The notes beneath the pieces were generated by a model. That model had not been told where the DNA came from. It searched no databases and worked only from the letters and a program-made list of their open reading frames with translations. A stretch of 36,602 bases of DNA from Flavobacteriaceae bacterium (GTDB lineage: Bacteria; Bacteroidota; Bacteroidia; Flavobacteriales; Flavobacteriaceae). The stretch spans positions 1 through 36,602 of the forward strand of contig JALSLI010000167.1 in assembly GCA_026988395.1 (NCBI GenBank), given 5' to 3'. Made by a program: the position numbers and the translations under genes. Shown here piece after piece: positions 29,501-36,602 of this stretch (positions are counted from its first letter, which is position 1; each line of letters starts with the position of its first letter).

Positions 29501-30539
29501 AAACCACATTTTTAACCGTTTTTATCAAGTAGAAAACAGCAATTCTAAAAATAATAGTGGCACCGGTATTGGATTAGCTCTAACCAAAGAGTTAATATTA
29601 ATGATGAATGGTAAAATACAAGTAAAAAGTAAAATTAATAAAGGTACAACTTTTACCATTCTATTACCAATTACACAAAATAAAAAAATCACTATTGCTA
29701 AAAATAAACCTTTAATTAAAATAGAAAAAAAACAGAAACAAATAGAAGATAAATTAATTATAAATACCAACAACAAAAACCTACCAATAGCCTTAATTGT
29801 TGAAGATAACAATGATGTTGCTACCTATATTGTTTCATGCTTAGAAACCAATTACCAAATTAGTTATGCCAAAAACGGAGAAGAAGGCATCCAAAAAGCC
29901 ATGGAAATTATTCCGGATATCATAATAAGCGATGTTATGATGCCAAAAAAAGATGGTTTTGAACTTTGTAAAATTCTAAAAAACGATATAAAAACCAATC
30001 ACATTCCTATCATATTATTAACAGCAAAAACCAATCAAAAAGACAAACTAAAAGGATTGAAATATGGTGCCGATGCCTATCTTACAAAACCTTTTAATAA
30101 AGAAGAATTACTTATTAGAATAGATAAACTAATTGCTATTCGTAAAAAAATTCAAAAAAAGCACCAAAATATAGATGCTTTGATAAAAGATGTAAAAACA
30201 GATAATTTTGAAGACCTTTTCTTAAAAGAAGTCATCGATGCTATCCATCAAAATATAGATAATGTTGATTTTAATGCTAAAGAATTAACAAAGTATCTAG
30301 GTTTAAGCGATTCTCAATTATACCGTAAAATTAAAGCCTTAACCAATATGTCGGTTGCCATTTTTATTAGAAAAACACGCTTACAAAAAGCAAAAGAATT
30401 ATTACTAAAAGATCCTAAATTAACGATTTCAGAAGTATGCTACGCTACCGGTTTTAATCAACCAAGTTGGTTTAGTAGAGTTTTTAAACAAGAATTTGGC
30501 ATTTCACCAAAAGGGCTCAAAAACACAGATAAACAGTAA
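26535..30539 (+). CDS. One-piece hybrid two-component system (Reg_prop beta-propeller, Y_Y_Y, TM, histidine kinase, receiver, AraC HTH)
   Basis: Signal peptide; repeated LWLGTQDGLNRFD / IWVGTSNNGVSIY propeller motifs; TM near residues 780-800; NITHEFRTPITVILGM H-box, NLLSNAIKF, DTGIGIEEKN, GTGIGLALTKEL; ALIVEDNNDVATYIV...IIISDVMMPKKDGFELCK receiver; AraC C-terminus KIKALTNMSVAIFIRKTRLQKAKELL...GFNQPSWFSRVFKQEFGISPKGLK. TTG start. Confidence 0.95.
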   Translation: MLRKLFVLFVFVYTIKIQSQETVFFHYGIENGLSQESVQTILKSKDGFLWLGTQDGLNRFDGDKFTVYKHTNSIKNSISGNFITNLLENKDQIWVGTSNNGVSIYNSKLDNFTQIGVKNGNCTAIEKDRFNHVFVSYYKKGLSIFTNKKGTLVQKDIPFFKDNNLIITSIRSNKDREIYVGTKSGKLFKTTTYTNDFIFKEIPLNLVVGSINHLLWDYGKLWLSTSKGVFYLEHNTINFVKLNDSQLTVNSIKKYENIYFIATDNGLYKCENFNDETNKFGKYNFFQGDKNNLNSITSNRVYDILIDNDLLWVGTNKLDLLPLQSPVFKSINTNTKPIISNNHIYSIYKDKDYLFIGTRNGLNCVNNKGETFTITKENTKSKLASNVIRSIAKKDDYLWLGTTKGITIINLTNFNPKNPKLKSFYAEENNKTSLSHNNIRNIFIDNQNRIWISTYGGGLNLFIGDITKNRFKFKHFKYDNLKNSISSDFVFNITQDADNIYWIATKFGLNKMVYSNDTPKFTNYLKQENKPNKLQSSNILTTYHDADNQMWIGTQNGLYRLDKETEIFTGFGTKEGLTNNVIYSILEDNRKNLWLSTNSGLFKLNKKKLKFTHYTIKEGITSKEFNLGAQFKDTKKNLLYFGGTKGVSYFNPNEIDRLYQESNLKFTSLNIKGKVIKPQNNPSFLKENITKTKLITLNHKDFPIYLGFSEFNFKPYKNTSFYYKLIPNDANWNLVKKGNEIQLLNLSPGEYQLQVKGKSQNKLWTKNPLQISLIVNPPWYSSNLSFFIYFLLFSALIYYIFKRIVKQKLAHQEVVRLKELNNLKTTLYTNITHEFRTPITVILGMTDSIKEKLKNKSENASKELELIERNSKNLLKLVNQILDLSKLEKGKLKLNLEQANIVTLIKYITESFSSFAEEKGISLVFYTEEDTILMDYDANKISQIVTNLLSNAIKFCNSGDKIFVHLNKKNNQLQLKIKDTGIGIEEKNLNHIFNRFYQVENSNSKNNSGTGIGLALTKELILMMNGKIQVKSKINKGTTFTILLPITQNKKITIAKNKPLIKIEKKQKQIEDKLIINTNNKNLPIALIVEDNNDVATYIVSCLETNYQISYAKNGEEGIQKAMEIIPDIIISDVMMPKKDGFELCKILKNDIKTNHIPIILLTAKTNQKDKLKGLKYGADAYLTKPFNKEELLIRIDKLIAIRKKIQKKHQNIDALIKDVKTDNFEDLFLKEVIDAIHQNIDNVDFNAKELTKYLGLSDSQLYRKIKALTNMSVAIFIRKTRLQKAKELLLKDPKLTISEVCYATGFNQPSWFSRVFKQEFGISPKGLKNTDKQ

Positions 30540-30646
30540 GCTCTACTACTTTAGGATTACTTAAAAATACTACTTTTTAATACATTATTGAACAAATAAT
30601 ATACTTATTTGAATAGATAATACAACCCTTTACATATCATCTATTC

Positions 30647-30654
30647 TATTTTTG
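30647..30654 (+). promoter_or_regulatory. Candidate -7 box TATTTTTG upstream of the LRR array
   Basis: TAnnTTTG match in the HTCS-LRR intergenic region; no clear -33 element seen. Confidence 0.3.
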
Positions 30655-30785
30655 TCTCAGAAACACAAGCTAACTATTGTGAATTCTGAGTTTAAAATGT
30701 TATGCCTATCCAATAGATAAAAACTCAAAATCAACATTTTTCTTGTTACTCTAAAAAAATTATAAAATCGTTAAAGTAAATAATT

Positions 30786-33700
30786 ATGAAAAAAACACTT
30801 ACTCTTTTAGCAATCTTAATTGCAACAACACTTTTCGCACAACAAACCTATGTGCCAGATGATAATTTTGAACAAGCTCTTATAGATTTAGGTTATGATA
30901 CCGTTTTAGATGATTATGTACCAACAAATGTCGTTAGTTATATTCAAATTTTGGATATTCCTAATAAAGGGATATATGATTTAACGGGAATTGAAGATTT
31001 TGTAAATTTAGCTTACCTTTCTTTATGGGGAAATCATATAACAAGTATTGATTTAAGAAATAGTGTTGTTTTACAAGAATTATATCTTGCGGGGAACCCA
31101 ATAACAGTTTTAGATTTATCGCATAATGTACTTTTAACCAGGTTAAGTGTTCTTAATTGTCAATTAAAATACTTAAATGTGCAAAACGGAAATAATATTA
31201 ATTCGGTTGAATTTAATGCACATAATAATCCTGATTTAACCTGTATCCAAGTAGATGATGCTGCTTATAGTACTGCCAATTGGACTGGTAATGATCCTAT
31301 AGCATCTTTTAGTACAGATTGTGGGCAAACCTTTGTTCCAGGTGATAATTTTGAGCAAGCTTTAATTACTTTGGGTCTGGATTCGGGTGCGTTAGATGAT
31401 ATTGTTACAACAAGTAATATAAATGGAATTACCAATCTTAATGTTTCAAATAAAAATATTACTGATTTTACAGGTATTGAAGATTTTATTGCACTTACCA
31501 GCTTAAACTGTGGTTCTAATAATCTAACCGAATTAGCTCTTACAACCAATACAAACCTAACTACATTAACTTGTAGCAACAATCAATTAACATCTTTAGA
31601 TATAAGCCAGTTGAGTTCTCTAAATTATTTAGATTGTAATTTTAATCAACTAACAAATATAGATGTGTCTCAAAACACACAGTTAACTGTCTTGGCTTGT
31701 AGAGCCAATCAATTGACTAATATAGATGTTTCTAATAATAATTTACTACAATATTTTTCTTGTCGTGATAATTTATTGATAGACTTAGATGTCTCTAACA
31801 ATCCTGATTTAGTACGATTATGGTGCTTTAATAATCAATTAACGAGTTTAAATGTAAAAAATGGAGCTAATACCAACATTTCCAATAGTAATTTTAACGC
31901 AACAAACAATCCTGGCTTAGATTGTATTCAAATTGATGATTTGGCTTGGAATACCACTAATTGGACTAACATCGATTCGCAATCTTATTATAGTGAAGAT
32001 TGTAATGCAACCTATGTGCCTGATGATAATTTTGAACAAGCCTTAATAGACCTCGGTTTTGACACTGTTTTAGATAATTATGTAACTACTGCTAATATTA
32101 ATACGATAACATTCTTAAATATTAGCAATAAGAATATTTCAGATTTAACAGGTCTTGAAGATTTTACAATGTTACAATATTTAAATTGTGATAATAATTT
32201 GCTAACCAATATAGATATAATTATTAACCTCCTTCATTTAACTGATTTATTCTGTATAAATAATCAATTAACCAGTCTTGATGTGAGTAATAATAGCAAT
32301 CTTGATAACTTACGTTGTGAAAATAATTTACTAACCTCATTAAATGTATCGCAAAATACCGCTTTACAAAATTTGAACTGTAAAGACAATCAAATAACGT
32401 CTTTAGATTTAAGTTTAAACACTTCAATGTACTCTTTAAACTGTCAAAACAATCAATTAACCGAATTAAATTTTAAAAATGGAAACAATGCAGCTATAAC
32501 TACAAGTACAGGGTTTAGAGTAAACGGAAATCCAAACTTATTTTGTATTGAGGTAGATGATGTAGCTTATAGCACAAGTTCTTGGTATTTTGGCTATGAT
32601 GCACAAATGTATTTTAGTGAAGATTGTAATTCAACCTATGTACCTGATGATAATTTTGAACAAGCTTTGATAGATTTAGGTTATGATACCGTATTAAATA
32701 ATTATGTATTAACTACTAATATTAATACCGTTACCAGTTTAGATGTTTCCAACAAATCTATTGCCGATTTAACAGGAATTGAAGGATTTACAGCTTTAAC
32801 GAATTTACAATGTAATAGCAATCAATTAAGCAGTTTAGACATTAGTCAAAATACGGCATTAACTAACTTGACTTGTAATAGTAATCCTCTTGGAAGTTTA
32901 GATGTTTCTCAAAATACAGCATTGACCAATTTAAATTGTCAAAATGCACAATTAACGAGTATTGATGTAACACAAAACACCAGTTTAACAAATTTGAATT
33001 GTAAACAAAATCAATTAACGGCTTTAGATGTTTCGCAAAATACTGCTTTAACTGTTTTAGATTGTAGAAGTAATCAAATAGATGCTTTAAATTTATTCAG
33101 CAATACAAATTTAACCAGTATAAATTGTAGTTCAAACCAAATAGTCGCTTTAGATATAACAAATAGTCCTTCGATAACTTTTTTTAGTACATCAAATAAC
33201 TCTTTGGAAAGTTTAGATTTGGCGAATGGAAACAACACCATACTCACAGGTTTTTTTGCTACAGGAAATCCTAATTTAAACTGCATCAATGTAGATAATG
33301 TAACTTGGAGTACAGCCAATTGGACTAATATTGACACACAATCTTACTTTGCTACCGATTGTAATATTACCTACGTACCTGACGATAATTTTGAACAAGC
33401 CTTGATTGATTTAGGATATGATAGCGGTGCATTAGATAATTATGTGCCTACTGCTAATATTTCAGGAGTTACAAATTTAGATATTTCAAATAAAAATATT
33501 GCAGATTTAACAGGAATTGAAGATTTTGCAGCTCTATATCAATTGGTGTGTAATAACAATCAATTAACAAGTATAAATTTAACTCAAAATACTGCTTTAA
33601 CTTGGTTAAATTGTAGTTTTAATATGCTTAATAGTATAGATGTTAGTCAAAATACAGCATTAACCTCTTTTATTTGTAGTGTTAACCAATTAACTAATTT

Positions 33701-35375
33701 AGACATTAGTCAAAATACAGCATTAACCTCTTTTACTTGTGGTGATAACCAATTAACCAATTTAGATGTTTCAAATAATATAAATCTAACATATCTAAGC
33801 TGTGGAGAGAACCAATTAACTACTCTAGATATAAGTCAAAATATAGCTTTAGAAATAGTGGGATGTAATGCCAATCAACTAACAAGTTTAATCTTAGGAA
33901 ACAATACAGCCTTGTCAGAATTGTATTGTGAAGACAACCAATTAACGAATTTAAATTTAACACAAAATACAGGTTTAACAAAGTTATATTGTAAAAATAA
34001 TTTGTTAACTAATTTAGATTTGTCGAACAATACAAATCTATTGTTGTTGTATTGCGAAAATAATCAATTAACAAATATCAATATAGGCAATAACTCGGTT
34101 TTAACCAATTATATAGCCAGTGGTAACCAATTGGGTTCTATTGATATTACACCAAACTCAGCAATAACCTATTTTTGGGTAGAAAATAACAATTTAACAA
34201 ATCTAATACTTAAAAATGGAAACAACACCAATATGGCTATTCGTATTTGGGGAAACCCTAATTTAATTTGTATTGAAGTAGATGATGTGGCTTGGAGCAA
34301 TTCTCAAACCAATTGGACATTAGCTATTGATGCTATTGCAAGCTTTAGCGATGATTGCGGGAATATAACTACTACGTACGTACCTGATGATAATTTTGAA
34401 CAAGCTTTAATAGATTTAGGTTATGACAATATTTTAGATGATTATGTGGCTACAAACAGCATCAATTCCATTACAAATTTAAGTGTTAGTAATAAAAATA
34501 TTACTGATTTAACAGGGATTGAAGACTTTGTTGCACTTACAGTTTTGCATTGTGCTAATAACCAATTAAGCTCATTAAATCTTACTCAAAATACCGTTTT
34601 AGAAGAATTAAACTGTAATTACAATCAAATAACTGCTTTAAATCTTAGTCAAAATACTTCTTTAGCTATTTTAAGAGCTCATGATAATCAGATAAACAAT
34701 ATAGATTTAAGTGCAAATACTGCATTAACCGAGTTGTCAATTGGTAAAAACTTACTGTCAAGTATTGATTTAAGTACTAATTTAAATTTAACAGTATTAG
34801 GTATATCATACAACCTATTTACTGCTATTGATGTAAGTTTAAACAACCTTTTAGAAGTAGTACATTGTCATTTTAATTCTTTTTCAAGTTTAGATTTTAG
34901 TGCAAATACTTCATTAATAGCATTATATTGTAATAATAACCCTCCATTAACCGATTTGGATATGAGAAATGGTAATAATACGAATATTACCGACAATGCT
35001 ATTATGACTCATGGCAACCCTAATTTAACCTGTATTAATGTAGATGACGCAGCGTGGAGTACTGCAAATTGGACAACGTATGTAGATGTACATTCTAGTT
35101 ATAGCGAAAACTGCACCTTATCCGTTAATCAATTTAATTTAGAAAACGCTTTTAATATTTATCCAAATCCTGTAAAAGAACAATTTACTATTCAAAATGA
35201 TGCAGGTTACGTAATAGATGCAATTAGTATCTATACAATACTTGGTAAATTAATATATAAATCTAAAGACATTCAAAACACCATTGACGTAAGCACTTTA
35301 TCTAACGGAATGTATTTAATAAAACTAAATAGTAATAATAAAATAATCACTAAGAAAATAATAATAAATAAATAA
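30786..35375 (+). CDS. Secreted multi-module LRR protein with T9SS type-A C-terminal sorting domain
   Basis: Signal peptide MKKTLTLLAILIATTLFAQ; six modules, each starting (T/A)YVPDDNFEQALIDLGYD or a close variant, followed by about 21-aa LRRs (LTNLDVSQNTALTxLxCxxNQ) and a cap (NPNLTCIxVDDxAWSTANWT). C-terminus FNIYPNPVKEQFTIQNDAGYVIDAISIYTILGKLIYKSKDIQNTIDVSTLSNGMYLIKLNSNNKIITKKIIINK. Confidence 0.95.
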   Translation: MKKTLTLLAILIATTLFAQQTYVPDDNFEQALIDLGYDTVLDDYVPTNVVSYIQILDIPNKGIYDLTGIEDFVNLAYLSLWGNHITSIDLRNSVVLQELYLAGNPITVLDLSHNVLLTRLSVLNCQLKYLNVQNGNNINSVEFNAHNNPDLTCIQVDDAAYSTANWTGNDPIASFSTDCGQTFVPGDNFEQALITLGLDSGALDDIVTTSNINGITNLNVSNKNITDFTGIEDFIALTSLNCGSNNLTELALTTNTNLTTLTCSNNQLTSLDISQLSSLNYLDCNFNQLTNIDVSQNTQLTVLACRANQLTNIDVSNNNLLQYFSCRDNLLIDLDVSNNPDLVRLWCFNNQLTSLNVKNGANTNISNSNFNATNNPGLDCIQIDDLAWNTTNWTNIDSQSYYSEDCNATYVPDDNFEQALIDLGFDTVLDNYVTTANINTITFLNISNKNISDLTGLEDFTMLQYLNCDNNLLTNIDIIINLLHLTDLFCINNQLTSLDVSNNSNLDNLRCENNLLTSLNVSQNTALQNLNCKDNQITSLDLSLNTSMYSLNCQNNQLTELNFKNGNNAAITTSTGFRVNGNPNLFCIEVDDVAYSTSSWYFGYDAQMYFSEDCNSTYVPDDNFEQALIDLGYDTVLNNYVLTTNINTVTSLDVSNKSIADLTGIEGFTALTNLQCNSNQLSSLDISQNTALTNLTCNSNPLGSLDVSQNTALTNLNCQNAQLTSIDVTQNTSLTNLNCKQNQLTALDVSQNTALTVLDCRSNQIDALNLFSNTNLTSINCSSNQIVALDITNSPSITFFSTSNNSLESLDLANGNNTILTGFFATGNPNLNCINVDNVTWSTANWTNIDTQSYFATDCNITYVPDDNFEQALIDLGYDSGALDNYVPTANISGVTNLDISNKNIADLTGIEDFAALYQLVCNNNQLTSINLTQNTALTWLNCSFNMLNSIDVSQNTALTSFICSVNQLTNLDISQNTALTSFTCGDNQLTNLDVSNNINLTYLSCGENQLTTLDISQNIALEIVGCNANQLTSLILGNNTALSELYCEDNQLTNLNLTQNTGLTKLYCKNNLLTNLDLSNNTNLLLLYCENNQLTNINIGNNSVLTNYIASGNQLGSIDITPNSAITYFWVENNNLTNLILKNGNNTNMAIRIWGNPNLICIEVDDVAWSNSQTNWTLAIDAIASFSDDCGNITTTYVPDDNFEQALIDLGYDNILDDYVATNSINSITNLSVSNKNITDLTGIEDFVALTVLHCANNQLSSLNLTQNTVLEELNCNYNQITALNLSQNTSLAILRAHDNQINNIDLSANTALTELSIGKNLLSSIDLSTNLNLTVLGISYNLFTAIDVSLNNLLEVVHCHFNSFSSLDFSANTSLIALYCNNNPPLTDLDMRNGNNTNITDNAIMTHGNPNLTCINVDDAAWSTANWTTYVDVHSSYSENCTLSVNQFNLENAFNIYPNPVKEQFTIQNDAGYVIDAISIYTILGKLIYKSKDIQNTIDVSTLSNGMYLIKLNSNNKIITKKIIINK
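30846..35110 (+). repeat. Six degenerate module-level tandem repeats (roughly 0.5-1.0 kb each) built from ~63-bp LRR units
   Basis: The VPDDNFEQAL motif recurs at about 30850, 31330, 32010, 32635, 33370 and 34380. Module lengths differ in keeping with different numbers of 63-bp units. Confidence 0.85.
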
Positions 35376-35382
35376 ACACATT

Positions 35383-36525
35383 ATGAAAAAAACACTTACT
35401 ATTTCAGTAATTTTAATTACAACTGCATTTTTCGCACAACAAACCTACGTACCAGACGACAATTTTGAACAAGCGCTTATCAATTTAGGTTATGATAGCG
35501 GAGCCTTAGATGATTATGTACCAACTACTAATATTAACACCATCACCTATTTATATATTAATAATAAAAATATAGCAGATTTAACAGGAATACAAGATTT
35601 TGTTGCTCTACAAACCTTAAGGTGTCATTCTAACCAACTAACCAGTTTAGATATTTCTAATAATACGGCTTTAACCGCTTTGTGGTGTTATTCTAACCAA
35701 CTAACCAGTTTAGATATTTCTAATAATACTGCTTTAGATACTTTATGGTGTAGATTTAATCAATTAACTAATTTAGACGTTTCTAATAATACGGCATTAC
35801 TTTCATTATCGTGTTCATATAATCAATTAACCAACTTAGATGTTTCTAATAATACTTCTTTAACTAATTTATCTTGTGACGGTAATGAATTAACCAGCTT
35901 AGATGTTTCTAATAATACTGCTTTATCGTCTTTATCTTGTGACGATAATCAATTAACCAATTTAGATATTTCTAATAATACGGGTTTAACAGCTTTATCT
36001 TGTGACGATAATCAATTAACCAATTTAGATATTTCTAATAATACGGGTTTAACAGCTTTATCTTGTGCAGATAATCAATTATTAACCTCTTTAAATGTAA
36101 AAAATGGAAACAACACAAATATTTATGACGATGATTTTGAAGTTGAAAACAACCCAAACCTTACTTGTATTATAGTAGATGACGCTGCTTGGAGCACTGC
36201 AAACTGGACATCTTATATTGATGCAACAAGCACCTTTGTAAACAATCAAGCAGCGTGTGATGCTTTGGCGAGTGTTTCTGAAAACAATTTAGAAAATCAA
36301 ATAAGCATTTTTCCAAATCCTGCTGCAAATAGCATTCACATTCAAAATGATGCAGGTTACGTAATAGATGCAATTAGTATCTATACAATACTTGGTAAAT
36401 TAATCTATCAATATAAGGATATTCAAAACAGTATTGACGTAAGTGATTTATCTAACGGAATGTATTTAATAAAACTAAATAGTAATAATAAAATAATCAC
36501 TAAGAAAATAATAATAAATAAATAA
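35383..36525 (+). CDS. Single-module LRR protein with T9SS type-A C-terminal sorting domain (paralogue of preceding gene)
   Basis: MKKTLTISVILITTAFFAQQTYVPDDNFEQALINLGYDSGALDDYVP, LRRs LTNLDVSNNTALxxLSCDDNQ, and a C-terminus nearly identical to the upstream gene. Confidence 0.95.
   Translation: MKKTLTISVILITTAFFAQQTYVPDDNFEQALINLGYDSGALDDYVPTTNINTITYLYINNKNIADLTGIQDFVALQTLRCHSNQLTSLDISNNTALTALWCYSNQLTSLDISNNTALDTLWCRFNQLTNLDVSNNTALLSLSCSYNQLTNLDVSNNTSLTNLSCDGNELTSLDVSNNTALSSLSCDDNQLTNLDISNNTGLTALSCDDNQLTNLDISNNTGLTALSCADNQLLTSLNVKNGNNTNIYDDDFEVENNPNLTCIIVDDAAWSTANWTSYIDATSTFVNNQAACDALASVSENNLENQISIFPNPAANSIHIQNDAGYVIDAISIYTILGKLIYQYKDIQNSIDVSDLSNGMYLIKLNSNNKIITKKIIINK
35941..36066 (+). repeat. 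Exact tandem duplication of a 63-bp LRR unit
   Basis: gacgataatcaattaaccaatttagatatttctaataatacgggtttaacagctttatcttgt at 35941-36003 is repeated without change at 36004-36066. Confidence 0.93.
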
Positions 36526-36542
36526 ACACATTATGAAAAAAA
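36341..36542 (+). repeat. Long direct repeat of 35191-35392 (T9SS sorting-domain end, stop, spacer and start of next gene)
   Basis: The two segments align at a constant 1150-bp offset with no indels. Long runs are identical, including tatctaacggaatgtatttaataaaactaaatagtaataataaaataatcactaagaaaataataataaataaataaacacattatgaaaaaaa. Confidence 0.9.
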
Positions 36543-36602
36543 TACTACTAATAAGCATTGCATTATTATTGCATTCAATATCTAATGCACAAATTGTAAA
36601 CA
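36533..36602 (+). CDS. Start of a third secreted protein, truncated by window edge
   Basis: ATG at 36533 with signal peptide MKKILLISIALLLHSISNAQIVN..., 7 nt after the previous stop codon, same spacer as before the preceding gene. Confidence 0.7.
   Translation, partial: MKKILLISIALLLHSISNAQIVN

Noticed and set aside
29525-29812. Minus-strand 95-aa hydrophobic ORF inside the HTCS
   Set aside because: Shadow of the histidine kinase/receiver region; hydrophobicity follows from antisense of Lys/Asn-rich codons.
30846-36066. Regularly spaced repeats considered as a CRISPR-like array
   Set aside because: Periodicity is 63 bp, in frame and coding for LRR units; no unique spacers or palindromic repeats, no cas genes.

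Overview
This is an AT-rich chromosomal window from a Bacteroidetes, most likely a Flavobacteriaceae (T9SS sorting domains, PorX, TAnnTTTG promoter boxes, A-rich translation starts). Left part: a partial HD phosphohydrolase, porX, an orphan RHH/ParD-like antitoxin, a Fur-family regulator, purA, a YggS-type PLP protein, two T9SS type-B cargo proteins, lpxK and a purine nucleoside phosphorylase. Centre: a complete trpEGDCFBA operon. It is preceded by an unannotated 21-aa leader peptide with three consecutive Trp codons (MQKNTLNTNWWWLQSNLKIVI) and a perfect 14-bp terminator hairpin, and competing pairings can be drawn, so this looks like ribosome-mediated transcription attenuation. The operon is interrupted between trpG and trpD by a roughly 94-bp REPIN/MITE-like nested inverted repeat. 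Right part: an SSS symporter, EVE-domain protein, HAD-like hydrolase, gpmI, spermidine-synthase-like protein, M48 protease, a long aromatic amino acid hydroxylase, and a one-piece hybrid two-component system (Reg_prop/Y_Y_Y-HK-REC-AraC). The last is followed by a tandem array of secreted Cys-containing LRR proteins (six modules, then one module, then a third ORF truncated at the window edge) with nearly identical C-terminal sorting domains and exact 63-bp repeat duplications. The best candidates for a second look are the Trp leader/attenuator and the HTCS-LRR array. No rRNA, CRISPR array, complete IS or tRNA was recognised.
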